Of a stretch of 64,000 nucleotides of DNA, positions 16,841 to 26,345 are shown in pieces. Below the pieces are notes generated by a model. The model saw only the letters and a program-made list of their open reading frames with translations, did no database searches and was not told the DNA's origin. Location: positions 9,501 to 73,500 of the forward strand of contig JALTJN010000143.1 in the NCBI GenBank assembly GCA_027076405.1, given 5' to 3'. Position 1 is the stretch's first letter; each line of letters begins with the position of its first letter. The stretch comes from Chromatiales bacterium. GTDB taxonomy: Bacteria; Pseudomonadota; Gammaproteobacteria; UBA6429. Position numbers and translations under genes: made by a program.

Positions 16841-18805
16841 TTGTTTCGATCATTAAAAGTACAAATTGGGACAGCACTAGCGATACAGTTTATTGTGCTG
16901 GTTGCTATTGTATCAACAACACTTTATTTGCTGGATTTAAGAAAACATGATTACTTAATCTTGAATCTTTCAGGTCAACTCAGGGTGATTAGCCAGCTGA
17001 TAGTTAATCAAAGTGTAACCTATGCGGATAATGCGCCAAGAAACTACACCAGCTATCGTCGTGATCTTGCGTTGTATCATAAACAACTACAGATGTTGAT
17101 TACACGGTACGACAAGATTATTAACTCCTTTAAAGCCCGCCGTCTCGCTCCTGAACTTTTCAGTAATGACTTCTTATCTCTTAGTAAAAAGAAAAAGAGC
17201 ATTCCTAAAATTGCACAGCAATACGATCCTATTTATTGCACCTGGAATAAAACAGCACGTAATGAACTGGTTGAGGCATCAAAGTCATGGGATGAATTTA
17301 AGGGTGGATTATATAAAGAGTTAGGTAGCAATCCTAAAGAACCACGACTCGAAGCTGCCGCACAATATGTTTTGTACAATGAAGATGATCTAATGCAGGC
17401 GGCAACAGATTTAACCGCTTCATTTCGTAATATGATGGAACAAAAACTTAATCAGATTACATGGTTGAACAGGGTTTCTATTATTTTATCCTTTCTTATT
17501 GCGCTAACGATTTTCTTTGTTGTCTACAAGAAAGTATTTAAACCGATGACATTAACGATTAATGCTTTTGACCGTGTCGCCCAGGGTGAGTTAACCCATC
17601 AAATAGAAGTTAGTGATAGTAAAGAGCTGGGACAATTAACCAAAAGTTTTAATCAATTAACCGGCAGACTGAATTCTCTTTTTGGTCTGACCGATCGAAT
17701 TTATCAGGCGACAAATTTAGATGAAATAATTAAATTTATCTATGAAGAATTTAATGGTTTGTTACCCATTGACTGGGTTGCTATGCTGAGAATGGATGTG
17801 TCAAAACAACAAATGGTTATCGGGCATATATATTCAAAAGCGGAACAGGCACTAAGAGAGGGTGATGTTATTTCACTTTCTCATCCTGTCATACAACGTA
17901 TCTTTGACAAGAAAAAAGTTATCAGCTTTAGTAACCTTAAAGAAGAATTAAAAAAATATGAGGTTAGCGATGATTTTTTTTCAAACCTGGTTGCTATGGA
18001 AATGAAGTCTCTTATTGTTTTTCCCTTGTGTATTAGCGGGGAGGAACGTGCCTTACTGGTTTTTGCCACAGCAGAAGAAGATGCTTACCGTACTTCACAC
18101 CGCGAGCTGCTGACTAATATCACCTCGCAAGTCAGTCACGCTTTTGATCGTTCGATTGGAATGGAAAGTCTGGTTGTCTCGGCAGTAGAAGGTTTGGCAA
18201 AGTTAGCAGAAAGTCGAGATCCTGAAACGGGAGATCATCTGATTCGTATGAGTTTATATTCATATATTCTGGCTCAGGAACTATATGATGAAGGTATTTA
18301 TCAGGGTGAATATAAAAGTAGCTATCCACGGCATGTTTATCATTTTGCACCAATGCATGATATTGGTAAAGTCGGGGTGGAAGACAGCATATTATTAAAA
18401 CCGGGAAAATTAACCGATGATGAATGGGTTGAAATGAAAAAGCATCCTTCTATCGGAGCAGATGTTTTACGTCGCTGTGAAAGTCAGGTTAATCAGGCAG
18501 GTTATTCAATGTTTAAAATCGGAATTGAAATAGCAGAAGGGCATCATGAAAAATATGATGGCAGTGGTTATCCTCATCAGAAAAAAGGCGATGCGATTCC
18601 GCTATCTGCACGTATTGTGGCGCTGGCAGATGTGTTTGATGCGCTCACATCCCGTCGCCCGTATAAAGAAGCCTGGACGGTTGAAAAAGCATTGAAGTTG
18701 ATAGATGATGAGTCGGGAAAACATTTTGATCCTGATGTGGTTAAAGCCTTTAAGCGTGCTTTGCCGAAAATCATGGATGTCTATCATCAACATAAACATG
18801 TCTGA
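16841..18805 (+). CDS. Membrane sensor HD-GYP phosphodiesterase (HAMP-GAF-HD-GYP)
   Basis: The 654-residue protein has a membrane segment at about 10-30, a periplasmic helical domain with NLSGQLRVISQLIVNQS resembling PilJ-type sensor domains, a second membrane segment at about 207-228, HAMP (about 230-282), GAF (about 290-430) and HD-GYP (about 440-645). The HD pair is in MHDIGKVGVED near residue 505, and the GYP signature is in HHEKYDGSGYP near 575. HD-GYP domains hydrolyse c-di-GMP. The start is TTG at 16841 after GGAGAG; no ATG precedes the first membrane segment. The aldehyde dehydrogenase gene follows after 3 bases. Confidence 0.9.
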   Translation: MFRSLKVQIGTALAIQFIVLVAIVSTTLYLLDLRKHDYLILNLSGQLRVISQLIVNQSVTYADNAPRNYTSYRRDLALYHKQLQMLITRYDKIINSFKARRLAPELFSNDFLSLSKKKKSIPKIAQQYDPIYCTWNKTARNELVEASKSWDEFKGGLYKELGSNPKEPRLEAAAQYVLYNEDDLMQAATDLTASFRNMMEQKLNQITWLNRVSIILSFLIALTIFFVVYKKVFKPMTLTINAFDRVAQGELTHQIEVSDSKELGQLTKSFNQLTGRLNSLFGLTDRIYQATNLDEIIKFIYEEFNGLLPIDWVAMLRMDVSKQQMVIGHIYSKAEQALREGDVISLSHPVIQRIFDKKKVISFSNLKEELKKYEVSDDFFSNLVAMEMKSLIVFPLCISGEERALLVFATAEEDAYRTSHRELLTNITSQVSHAFDRSIGMESLVVSAVEGLAKLAESRDPETGDHLIRMSLYSYILAQELYDEGIYQGEYKSSYPRHVYHFAPMHDIGKVGVEDSILLKPGKLTDDEWVEMKKHPSIGADVLRRCESQVNQAGYSMFKIGIEIAEGHHEKYDGSGYPHQKKGDAIPLSARIVALADVFDALTSRRPYKEAWTVEKALKLIDDESGKHFDPDVVKAFKRALPKIMDVYHQHKHV

Positions 18806-18808
18806 ATA

Positions 18809-20197
18809 ATGAAAAACAAACAAGAGATACCTGATGCTGTTAAAAAACAGCATGATTATTTTAATTCGTCGGCAACGATGTCTTATGATTTTCGAATTAA
18901 ACAGTTACAAAATTTAAAGAAAGTGATAAAGAAATTTGAGCCAAGAATAACAAAGGCGTTAAACGATGATTTGGGGAAGCCGGCGTTTGAAACATATCTT
19001 TCAGAAGTTGGTTTTGTTCTACTTGATTTAAGCCACAGTATAAAAGACTTAAAAAAATGGATGAAGCCTAAAAGAATTAAAACCCCATTAATTCTTCAAC
19101 CTGCTTCGAGTAAAATATATTATTCTCCTTTAGGTGTTAATTTAATTATCGCCCCCTTTAATTATCCTTTTCAACTGGCAATATCACCATTAATTGCTGC
19201 AATTGCAGCAGGTAATACGGCAATAATCAAAACCTCAGAGTTAACACCTTGTGTTAGCGAGGTTGTTCATGAGCTGATTGATGAAGCCTTTGAGTCTGAG
19301 TACGTTGCTCATATTGAAGGAGCGGTTCCTGAAACGACATTATTACTGCAACAACAATTTAATCATATCTTTTTTACCGGTAGTCCCCGTGTCGGTTCAA
19401 TAGTAATGTCGGCAGCAGCAAAACATTTAACTCCGGTGACACTGGAGTTAGGCGGAAAGAGCCCTTGTGTTGTTGAGCACGATGCCAATATTGATATTGC
19501 AGTAAAGCGAATTGTATACGGCAAGTTTCTGAATGCCGGTCAAACCTGTGTTGCTCCTGATTATGTGATGGTACATAAAGATATTAAGGAAGAATTCATT
19601 AAGGCGTTGTCAGCCAGAGTGAGTAAAACATTTGGTGAAGATGCTGCAACATCAAAAGATTATGGAAGGATTATAAATCAGCATCATCTTAAACGACTTG
19701 TTGCTCTTATTGATAATAGTAAAGTTGTTGTTGGCGGTCAGTATAACGAAGAAGATAAATTTTTAGCGCCAACCGTCATGCAAAATGTCAGTTTGCATGA
19801 CAAGGTCATGCAGGAAGAAATTTTCGGACCGATTTTACCTGTGTTGGAATATAACAAGCTTGACGATGTTTTTGATGTGGTGAAACAGCTTTCTCAATAT
19901 CCACTTTCAGCATATATCTTTAGTGAGGATACGAAACAACAAGAAGAGTTTATTAATGGAATACAGTTTGGCGGCGGTTGCATCAATCACTGCTTGCAAC
20001 ATTTGGTTAATTTTAATTTACCTTTTGGTGGTGTCGGTAATAGTGGAATGGGCAGTTACCATGGCTTTAGTGGTTTTGAACAGTTTTCGCATAAAAAGAG
20101 TATTTTAAAAGGCGTAACCTGGTTCGACTTATTCTCTATATTGTATCCGCCTTATAATAAAATAAAGCTCTCAATGATTCGGAAAGTGTTTAAGTAA
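18809..20197 (+). CDS. Aldehyde dehydrogenase, class 3-like (ALDH3)
   Basis: The 462-residue protein is shorter than typical 500-residue ALDHs and fits the ALDH3 / coniferyl- or fatty-aldehyde group. It has the NAD-binding FFTGSPRVGSIV, the catalytic Glu 213 in TLELGGKSP, and the nucleophile Cys 247 in AGQTCVAPDYV. It oxidises aldehydes to acids with NAD(P). The C-terminus (WFDLFSILYPPYNKIKLSM) is hydrophobic, reminiscent of the membrane tail of fatty-aldehyde dehydrogenases. The start is 3 bases after the HD-GYP stop, so co-transcription is likely although the functions seem unrelated. Confidence 0.92.
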   Translation: MKNKQEIPDAVKKQHDYFNSSATMSYDFRIKQLQNLKKVIKKFEPRITKALNDDLGKPAFETYLSEVGFVLLDLSHSIKDLKKWMKPKRIKTPLILQPASSKIYYSPLGVNLIIAPFNYPFQLAISPLIAAIAAGNTAIIKTSELTPCVSEVVHELIDEAFESEYVAHIEGAVPETTLLLQQQFNHIFFTGSPRVGSIVMSAAAKHLTPVTLELGGKSPCVVEHDANIDIAVKRIVYGKFLNAGQTCVAPDYVMVHKDIKEEFIKALSARVSKTFGEDAATSKDYGRIINQHHLKRLVALIDNSKVVVGGQYNEEDKFLAPTVMQNVSLHDKVMQEEIFGPILPVLEYNKLDDVFDVVKQLSQYPLSAYIFSEDTKQQEEFINGIQFGGGCINHCLQHLVNFNLPFGGVGNSGMGSYHGFSGFEQFSHKKSILKGVTWFDLFSILYPPYNKIKLSMIRKVFK

Positions 20198-20199
20198 AA

Positions 20200-20742
20200 T
20201 TACCACATTAAATCATCAGGCACCTGAAATTCGGCATAAGGATCGTTTTCATCAATTTCCGTTTCAGTGTATTCGAACAGGATGACACGTTTATCATTGC
20301 GTTGTTGAATTTTTTCCGCAATAAGTTTTGGAATAAGTTCATAACGGCCTTCAATACGTGCTATGCCTAATTTTCCGTCAATGATTTGCTGTTTCATCTC
20401 GGCATTAACATAAATGCGATTAACTTTTTTTCGATGTTCAAAGTTATAGATGATTTCACATTCATCATTGCGTTTGATGAGGTTTGTTTTGATAAGCTGA
20501 TCTATCTCGGAAGAAATTGCTTTTTGTTTTGCCTGTTCTTCTTTACGAAGATTTAAAGCCTTATCTCGCTCGGCTTTTTCTTTTGCCGCTTGTTGAATTT
20601 TTAACTTGTTTTCATCAACCACAATATTCTTTTTAGAACGCTGTTCTTTTTTCTTCTTTTTTGAAGCCGACTGTGCTTTTTTAACCTGCTGTTTCGTTAC
20701 CACGCCGGCTTTAAGAAATTGATCCTGAAATGCATTTCCCAT
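20200..20742 (-). CDS. DUF2058 (YaiL-like) protein
   Basis: The 180-residue protein starts FQDQFLKAGVVTKQQVKKAQ. It has a highly charged Lys/Gln/Glu helix (about 20-75), then a folded part with GKLGIARIEGRYELIP, and ends DDPYAEFQVPDDLMW. All of this matches E. coli YaiL and the DUF2058 family, described as nucleoprotein or polynucleotide-associated. The precise function is unknown. It converges with the aldehyde dehydrogenase gene with 2 bases between stops and lies 55 bases downstream of an unknown gene on the same strand. Confidence 0.9.
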   Translation of the reverse strand: MGNAFQDQFLKAGVVTKQQVKKAQSASKKKKKEQRSKKNIVVDENKLKIQQAAKEKAERDKALNLRKEEQAKQKAISSEIDQLIKTNLIKRNDECEIIYNFEHRKKVNRIYVNAEMKQQIIDGKLGIARIEGRYELIPKLIAEKIQQRNDKRVILFEYTETEIDENDPYAEFQVPDDLMW

Positions 20743-20797
20743 GTTGTTTATCTCAAATTTTCTGGAGTCTATAAAATCTTTTCATAAAGAATGAGTT

Positions 20798-21490
20798 TTA
20801 GTTAACGGGCAGGCGTGCGCGTAGTTCATCACGATCAAACCACCAGTTGTCTTCAACAATAGAATTAACAACCAGTGACAAGCGTGGAAGAAAGACTTCA
20901 GGATCTTTAAGTTCCAGTTTAAACATCCATGCATCCATTTCTTTTTGTGTTTGTACATTACTATGGCGTTTAGCAACATTACCTAAAATTGTTTTTGCTA
21001 AAAAGGTCATACTTTCATGCTCTTCGTCAGAGGAGCGAATATCTGCAATATAATATCCGGCCATGGCTGCTACCGCTGCACCGTCAGATGTCGCTGGGGT
21101 TTCATCTACAATATGGTTTAGCATGGCAATCGATGTATCGGCAGAAATAGGATACGTTACCGCTAACCAGACGCCATGTCCCAGAGCAACAATTGAAGCT
21201 GGCTGTTCGGTTTGATACATGACGTTGCAGGCTTCAACAGCATGCTGCCACTCTTCATTTTCAACAAATACCGAAAAGACAGAGCGGGCTTCATTCCATG
21301 CGTGTTCTTTTTGATCCAGAGCCAATAGTAATTCGGAGATATCTAATTGAAGGAGTGCACGCTCAAGTTCAGGGGTTTCAGCAGGCAAGGCTTTTAGTTT
21401 GTCTTGATACGCATTTAATTTATCCGCTAGTTCCTGACGCTCATCACCGGATAGCGCTGCACTGATATCGTTTTCTTTGGATTCACTCAT
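20798..21490 (-). CDS. Conserved hypothetical helical protein
   Basis: The 230-residue protein is not one I can name. It is acidic and almost wholly helical, with Ala-rich helices such as ELERALLQLDISELLLALDQKEHAWNEA and WQHAVEACNVMYQTE that suggest TPR-like alpha-solenoid folding. The C-terminus is VVNSIVEDNWWFDRDELRARL. It has no signal peptide. ACTCC just before the reversed start reads GGAGT on the coding strand, a good ribosome-binding site. A TATAAT-like -10 lies at 21530-21535 on its strand. DUF2058 may be in the same transcript. Confidence 0.75.
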   Translation of the reverse strand: MSESKENDISAALSGDERQELADKLNAYQDKLKALPAETPELERALLQLDISELLLALDQKEHAWNEARSVFSVFVENEEWQHAVEACNVMYQTEQPASIVALGHGVWLAVTYPISADTSIAMLNHIVDETPATSDGAAVAAMAGYYIADIRSSDEEHESMTFLAKTILGNVAKRHSNVQTQKEMDAWMFKLELKDPEVFLPRLSLVVNSIVEDNWWFDRDELRARLPVN

Positions 21491-21627
21491 TTAAAACTCC
21501 TGCTTTCGAACCTGATATTTTGGCCGGCTATTATAACGAAAAAACATCAGGGTTTGCTTATATAATTCACTTTGTGTTCCTATTATTTGGCAAAAAACCT
21601 TGTTTTGCCAAGGACTCTCTGGTGATT

Positions 21628-22440
21628 TTATAACGGTTTTAATGCGCTTGAAAATAATGTCTGCACGTCCATCCATAACCCGTCTTCTGTTATGAGTTTT
21701 TCAATCTCATGACGATGTTTTTCTTTAAAGTCTCCCCGATGTTCCTGCGGCAGCTGTTCATATAGGCCACGGTAGCCGGCACTTTGTATGACATCCCACC
21801 AGTGATTAAATTCATCCAGGTGATAGCCCAGCTGTGCTTTAGTAACCTGTGCAGATTCAAAGCCATTTTTATCAAGTAGTTGTTTACATAAGTCTTCTTC
21901 AGCGAGTTGTAACCAGCGGGGTGTAGGTGGAACGATATCGTACTCAGCCAGATTCTTTATAAAAATTTCAGTCAGGGGCTGAAAAGCAGCGGGTGCAAAA
22001 CTGGTAAAAACAAGTTTTCCTCCCGGCTTTAAAACACGTAACCAGCTTTTTAATGCTGCCGACATGTCCGGTATAAAAAATAAACCATATGAGCAGGTAA
22101 TGACGTCAAAGGAATTACTTTCAAAAGCCAGGTTTTCTGCATCCATAAAATGAAAATCAACATTATCAATCCCTGCATTTTTTAGTTTTGTTTGTGCTTG
22201 CTGAAGCATGTTTTTAGATAAATCAATCGCCTGAATATGGCCTTCATCACCTAAACATTGTGCCGCAGCCATGGCAACAACACCGGTACCGGTAGCAATA
22301 TCCAGGACTTTACTGTCCGGTTTTATTTGTGCATATTCAACCAGTTTATCTGCGCAAGAAGGAAAAAAGCGTAAAGAGGGGTTGTCGTATTTTGTTGCAA
22401 CTAAATTAAAGACGCTCGTAATGGCTTGTTTCTCGTCCAT
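21628..22440 (-). CDS. Class I SAM-dependent methyltransferase
   Basis: The 270-residue protein has the Rossmann methyltransferase motifs: SKVLDIATGTGVVAMAAA (motif I), IQAIDLSKNMLQQAQ (acidic end of strand 2), DFHFMDAENLAF and FDVITCSYGLFFIPD, then LRVLKPGGKLVFTSF. It belongs to the UbiE/Methyltransf_11 type. The substrate is unknown; ubiquinone and biotin pathway methyltransferases look broadly similar but key identifiers are absent. It lies 39 bases from mutH on the same strand and about 137 bases upstream of the next gene, with no clear operon partner of related function. Confidence 0.85.
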   Translation of the reverse strand: MDEKQAITSVFNLVATKYDNPSLRFFPSCADKLVEYAQIKPDSKVLDIATGTGVVAMAAAQCLGDEGHIQAIDLSKNMLQQAQTKLKNAGIDNVDFHFMDAENLAFESNSFDVITCSYGLFFIPDMSAALKSWLRVLKPGGKLVFTSFAPAAFQPLTEIFIKNLAEYDIVPPTPRWLQLAEEDLCKQLLDKNGFESAQVTKAQLGYHLDEFNHWWDVIQSAGYRGLYEQLPQEHRGDFKEKHRHEIEKLITEDGLWMDVQTLFSSALKPL

Positions 22441-22479
22441 GTTTTCATCCTGAAATATTTTGTATTAAAGTGCAGTTAT

Positions 22480-23157
22480 TTAAGCATAGTTTGACTGAAT
22501 AATCTGTTGCGTAAATTCCGGACGTAAATAAAAACCACGGGGTAATGTTTGAATGATGTTTCCTTCCTCATCAAGTGTGGTGGTTAATGATTTAGCATTA
22601 GCACCTTTTGGTCGTATTTGTAAATATTTACCCATGTGAGAAGTGATTTGATCCAGTTTACCCAGACATACCAGTTCCATTAATTCTTCCCAGTCCTGTT
22701 GCAGTTGTGATGCTTCTTCATTACTCGGGCTCCACAAAATAGCATTGCCAATATGTCGGTCAGCAAAGGGGATTCGTTTATCTGCTTCTAATGGTAACCA
22801 TAAAACGCGCTGCAGTTTTCTTTTTAGCCAGCATGTATTCCATTTTTGCTCATGCAAATTTGTTAAAGGTACCGTACAAACGTAGGTCGATTCTTTTGGT
22901 TTACCCGCCGGGGTGAGTGGTAATGTTTTTAGCTCTACATTAATTAGCTGAAAATCGGGTTCTGCTTTCGATGTTGCCGTTGCGCCTAAACTGGTTTCAA
23001 GTAATTGTCCCATCCAGCCTTTTGCATGTCTTGCTTCGGCAGGGAGAGGTTGTTCATATTTAATTGCCAGCTCCTCAAGCCTTAAGCCGGCTAATTTTCT
23101 GACGCGCTGCAGTAATTCATATTCACTTTGTGGCGGGGGAGGAGGTGATGCTGTCAT
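22480..23157 (-). CDS. mutH: DNA mismatch repair endonuclease MutH
   Basis: MutH nicks the unmethylated strand at hemimethylated GATC sites after MutS/MutL activation. The 225-residue protein matches E. coli MutH throughout. It contains KGWMGQLLETSLGA, the catalytic set Asp 68, Glu 75 and Lys 77 in EPDFQLINVELKTLP, and the C-terminal LQIRPKGANAKSLT and LPRGFYLRPEFTQQI. Its presence implies Dam-directed mismatch repair, which is confined to a subset of gammaproteobacteria, and so supports the taxonomic placement. A proline run (PPPPP) near the N-terminus is a small oddity. No mut or dam genes are adjacent. Confidence 0.96.
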   Translation of the reverse strand: MTASPPPPPQSEYELLQRVRKLAGLRLEELAIKYEQPLPAEARHAKGWMGQLLETSLGATATSKAEPDFQLINVELKTLPLTPAGKPKESTYVCTVPLTNLHEQKWNTCWLKRKLQRVLWLPLEADKRIPFADRHIGNAILWSPSNEEASQLQQDWEELMELVCLGKLDQITSHMGKYLQIRPKGANAKSLTTTLDEEGNIIQTLPRGFYLRPEFTQQIIQSNYA

Positions 23158-23194
23158 AGCTCTATTGTATGACAGCCATATAAATTTAAAAAGT

Positions 23195-24187
23195 TTAGCG
23201 ACTAATTAAATCAAAAGTAGAACCACCTTTGGTACAGGAAATAATTTTACTATTTTTATTTTGGCAGGTGAGTTTTCGTTGTTTACTCTGCTTACCTTTT
23301 TTTATTCTTGATGGTACTTGTTCGATGAGATTACCATCACCATCTTCTACTGCCAGCGGGGTAACATTCAGGACATTGTTCGCATAAGTTATAGTGATTG
23401 AGTTGTTGCCATTTATTTTAATATTACTTTCGGTATTGTAAGTAATAATTTCCGAGCCGGTGCTGCGTTCCTGAGAAGTCGAGATACAATGTAAAGAGTT
23501 ATAAGCATTGTTTACACAGTTGGTAATATTTGAAGGTAGATAGGCAATGGCTTTTTTACGTTTAAACCATAAACCATTCGTAATGATTTTTATTAGTGAT
23601 GACGGCTTACGATTTTTATTGGCGGAAGCCTGTGTTGAAGTCGTACGGTTTATTGTACCGCCATTTCGTAGTAAAGTTTTTAAGCGGGCTAATTTACCTT
23701 CAGCAAGATAGTAGCCATTTTTTTCTGCCTGGGTATACCAGTGAATGGCTTTTTGTAAATTTTGTGCAACACCAGTGCCGAGCTCGTACATGCTGGCCAG
23801 TTGGTGTTGAGCGCTGGGGATGTTTTTTTTCACTGCCGCATTTAATAACTGTAGTGATTTTTTATAATTTTGTTCAACTCCGCGCCCCTCAAAATACATG
23901 ATTCCAAGACGAGATTTTGCAAAAGCATCTCCGGCATCCGCCGCTTTTTGATACCACTTTGCTGCACTTGTCAGGTTAATGTCTGTGCCGCGGCCACGCT
24001 CGTAAAGTTTGCCAACATCATACATGGCAGAAATTTTACCTTCTTTGGCAGCTTTGAGTTTTAAATTAAATCGCTCCACTAATGCCCAGTCACTTGTATC
24101 GGCAAAACTAGAGTTAGCGAAAACGAAGAGAGTGACAACTAAAAACTGTATGAGTAACTGGCGTATAGATATCATGTAACAGCTCAT
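23195..24187 (-). CDS. Periplasmic Sel1-repeat protein
   Basis: The 330-residue protein has an N-terminal signal peptide (cleavage near SFA-DT, about residue 30) and three to four Sel1-like repeats at about 45-180, with pattern pieces such as AMYDVGKLYERGRG, AKSRLGIMYFEGRG and AQHQLASMYELGTG. The C-terminal 150 residues form a separate basic, Cys-containing beta-rich domain I do not recognise. Sel1 repeats mediate protein-protein contacts. The first ATG has TAGGAG eight bases upstream, so I keep the longer start. A gap of about 100 bases on each side contains no gene. Confidence 0.85.
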   Translation of the reverse strand: MSCYMISIRQLLIQFLVVTLFVFANSSFADTSDWALVERFNLKLKAAKEGKISAMYDVGKLYERGRGTDINLTSAAKWYQKAADAGDAFAKSRLGIMYFEGRGVEQNYKKSLQLLNAAVKKNIPSAQHQLASMYELGTGVAQNLQKAIHWYTQAEKNGYYLAEGKLARLKTLLRNGGTINRTTSTQASANKNRKPSSLIKIITNGLWFKRKKAIAYLPSNITNCVNNAYNSLHCISTSQERSTGSEIITYNTESNIKINGNNSITITYANNVLNVTPLAVEDGDGNLIEQVPSRIKKGKQSKQRKLTCQNKNSKIISCTKGGSTFDLISR

Positions 24188-24287
24188 GACGGGGGCTCCT
24201 AAACTGATTTTTTATTTATTATTATTTAATACAGTAATTATAGGTCTAATTTAGAGTAACTCTAGAAGATTTGGATTATTTTAGTCA

Positions 24288-24773
24288 TTATTTGCTATCT
24301 TTTAACTGCCAATGACCGGATTTACCACCTTTTTTCTCAATTAGACGAATATTATCCATGGTCATCCCCCTATCCACAGCTTTACACATATCATATATGG
24401 TCAACAGTGCCACTTGTACAGCGGTGAGGGCTTCCATTTCAACTCCGGTTTGGCCTCGAGTTTCGACCTGACACGAGCAATGGATCGTGTTGTTATCTGA
24501 GTTAGGTGTAAATTGAAGATCAACATGGGTTAGCATGAGAGGGTGGCACAAAGGAATAAGATCGGCTGTTCTTTTAGAGGCCATAATACCGGCAATACGG
24601 GCAATACCCAGCACATCACCTTTTTTATGATTACCTGACAGAATCTTATTTAATGTGTTTGCTTCCATGGAGATAGTGCCTTCACAAATTGCCAGTCGGT
24701 GAGTTTGATTTTTCTCGCCGACATCGACCATGTGAGCTTCACCCTGCTCATTAAAATGCGTTAAATCTGACAT
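24288..24773 (-). CDS. moaC: Cyclic pyranopterin monophosphate synthase MoaC
   Basis: MoaC, with MoaA, converts GTP to cyclic pyranopterin monophosphate in molybdenum cofactor synthesis. The 161-residue protein is full length and contains [54 protein letters not shown] and [13 protein letters not shown], all family hallmarks with the catalytic His/Lys/Asp residues. It is divergent from moaD-moaE with a 105-base gap that has no Moco riboswitch I can recognise. moaA is not in the window. Confidence 0.96.
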   Translation of the reverse strand: MSDLTHFNEQGEAHMVDVGEKNQTHRLAICEGTISMEANTLNKILSGNHKKGDVLGIARIAGIMASKRTADLIPLCHPLMLTHVDLQFTPNSDNNTIHCSCQVETRGQTGVEMEALTAVQVALLTIYDMCKAVDRGMTMDNIRLIEKKGGKSGHWQLKDSK

Positions 24774-24878
24774 GCTAGTCCTTATATATCAATAGGTTAG
24801 GATTGTTATCATTGGTTCAATGGTTAAAACATGATAGGCTTGCAAACCTGAATACGCAATCGAGAGACGCTTTTTTTT

Positions 24879-25130
24879 ATGACAAATCCAGTGATAACCG
24901 TGAAATTTTTTGCCAGCTTGCGCGAGGTTGTTGGCAAAGGCGAGGCTGAGCTAGTACAAGCTGATGCTCAGCTAGAGCAAACAGTGATTGATGTCTGGAA
25001 TAGTGCGACTAACAATATGGAGCAGCCAGACAACACGCTCATGGCTGTTAATATGGAATATGTAGATGCTTCTTATCCGGTAAAAGCGGGTGATGAAGTG
25101 GCCTTTTTCCCTCCTGTTACCGGAGGTTAA
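24879..25130 (+). CDS. moaD: Molybdopterin synthase small subunit MoaD
   Basis: The 83-residue ubiquitin-like protein ends in FFPPVTGG. The C-terminal Gly-Gly is the site that is adenylylated and thiocarboxylated to carry sulfur to the pterin. VKFFASLREVVGKGEAEL at the N-terminus fits the beta-grasp fold. The start codon follows a run of T with no strong ribosome-binding site. It lies 2 bases upstream of moaE, with which it forms the molybdopterin synthase heterotetramer, so the two are co-transcribed. Confidence 0.95.
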   Translation: MTNPVITVKFFASLREVVGKGEAELVQADAQLEQTVIDVWNSATNNMEQPDNTLMAVNMEYVDASYPVKAGDEVAFFPPVTGG

Positions 25131-25132
25131 TA

Positions 25133-25561
25133 ATGTTAATCGAGATAAAAGAAACTGCATTTGAGCCTTATCAACGGTTATTAGAATACCAGTCAGCAGC
25201 CGATTTTAGTGGAAAATATGGGGCGACAGCGGTATTTGTGGGCAGTATGCGTGAGTTTAATCAGGGGGATGATGTCGATGCAATGCAACTGGAACATTAT
25301 CCCGGTATGACCGAAAAATATCTGGAAAAAATCAGTCAGGAAGCTGCGCAGAAGTGGGATATTTTGGATTCATTGATTGTTCATCGCGTGGGTGAAATGC
25401 GACCTAATGATCCGATTGTTTTAGTTGCTGTTTGGTCTGCACACCGGGCTGCTGCATTTGATGCCAGTCGCTATTTAATGGAAGAGCTAAAATCACGAGC
25501 GCCGTTCTGGAAAAAAGAAAGCCTGAGTCACGAATCGCGCTGGGTCGAGAAAAATACTTGA
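25133..25561 (+). CDS. moaE: Molybdopterin synthase large subunit MoaE
   Basis: MoaE, with thiocarboxylated MoaD, inserts two sulfurs into cyclic pyranopterin to give molybdopterin. The 142-residue protein has GATAVFVGSMREFNQGD, LEHYPGMTEKYLEKI, VHRVGEMRPNDPIVLVAVWSAHR and the C-terminal PFWKKESL with the active-site lysines. The length is normal. It is the second gene of the moaDE pair and is followed by a repeat-rich gap. Confidence 0.96.
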   Translation: MLIEIKETAFEPYQRLLEYQSAADFSGKYGATAVFVGSMREFNQGDDVDAMQLEHYPGMTEKYLEKISQEAAQKWDILDSLIVHRVGEMRPNDPIVLVAVWSAHRAAAFDASRYLMEELKSRAPFWKKESLSHESRWVEKNT

Positions 25562-25572
25562 TATAAAAATTT

Positions 25573-25609
25573 TGAACCACTGAGGACACGGCGGTTCACA
25601 GAGGAAAAA
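25573..25609. repeat. Inverted copy of the dispersed CCTCCGTGTCC repeat
   Basis: Positions 25573-25609 (GAACCACTGAGGACACGGCG, then GTTCACAGAGG) are the reverse complement of the repeat at 3821-3860, with the same core order. It begins 12 bases after the moaE stop. Confidence 0.6.
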
Positions 25610-25634
25610 AGGTTATTGTGGGCAGGTTCTAAAT

Positions 25635-25742
25635 GTAGGTTGGCCTTCAGGCCAACGCAGTGTCTAAAAGATAATCTATATTTTTAATAATGAGTTAAAC
25701 GCATTTGCTACACCGTAGTGTCGGCCTGAAGGCCGACCTACA
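25635..25742. repeat. Inverted pair of GTAGG-type REP palindromes
   Basis: The first element, 25635-25663, starts GTAGGTTGGCCTTCAGGCCA with a GGCC-TTCA-GGCC palindrome. The second, 25711-25742, is the same kind of element in opposite orientation and ends GGCCGACCTACA. Relatives are at 44287-44316 and 46405-46452. The GTAG head plus imperfect palindrome resembles REP elements mobilised by REP-associated tyrosine transposases, and the head-to-head pair resembles a BIME. No such transposase is in the window. Confidence 0.75.
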
Positions 25743-25768
25743 ATTATATGGAATTCTGTTTAGAAAGG

Positions 25769-26326
25769 TTAATTGTGTTTTGAGACAGATACTTTGTTGT
25801 AGGCGAGTTTTTCATCCACCGGCACATCAATAATTTCAAATTCCATGGTCGCAAGGTCGCCCATCACATAGGTTGGCGCTGCACCAATACCACCAACAGT
25901 ACCGGGATTAATGTAGAGCGTGGTACTGCCTTTAATATTTTTAATGTCACGAATGCTGGCTTTATGGTCATGTCCACAGCAGACAATATCCCAGTCACCG
26001 GTTGTTGCCATGGCAACAGCATAATGCGGGTAATGCACCATAAAGATTTTCTTTCCGGCCAGTTCAATACCTGCATCCTGCCCGTAATACTTTACGACGC
26101 TTTCATCGTTATGGTGTAAGCGGGAAAGGCTATACATGTCCCCGGTGTTATTGCCATGAATTACATGCACCGGTAAACCGATAGGATTCAAAATCCTTAG
26201 GGTTGTGGGCGCAACTACGTCACCACAGTGGAGCACTGCTTCCGCGCCACGTGCTTTACCATCTTTAACCGCCGCTTCAAGCAAAAAACGGTTATCGTGG
26301 CTATCGGAAACAATACAAACTTTCAT
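25769..26326 (-). CDS. YfcE/MJ0936-type metallophosphoesterase
   Basis: The 185-residue protein has the calcineurin-like metal motifs in order: KVCIVSDSHDN (DxH), AVLHCGDVV (GDxxD-like), VIHGNNTGD (GNND-like), MVHYPHYA and CCGHDHKA, followed by YINPGTVGG. This is the compact YfcE phosphodiesterase family, probably cytoplasmic. I start at the ATG at 26324-26326 because MKVCIVSDSHDN is the family N-terminus; the longer open frame upstream would run into ppa. It follows ppa by 19 bases. The natural substrate is unknown. Confidence 0.9.
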   Translation of the reverse strand: MKVCIVSDSHDNRFLLEAAVKDGKARGAEAVLHCGDVVAPTTLRILNPIGLPVHVIHGNNTGDMYSLSRLHHNDESVVKYYGQDAGIELAGKKIFMVHYPHYAVAMATTGDWDIVCCGHDHKASIRDIKNIKGSTTLYINPGTVGGIGAAPTYVMGDLATMEFEIIDVPVDEKLAYNKVSVSKHN

Positions 26327-26345
26327 AGTTATGGGCTTTTTATTG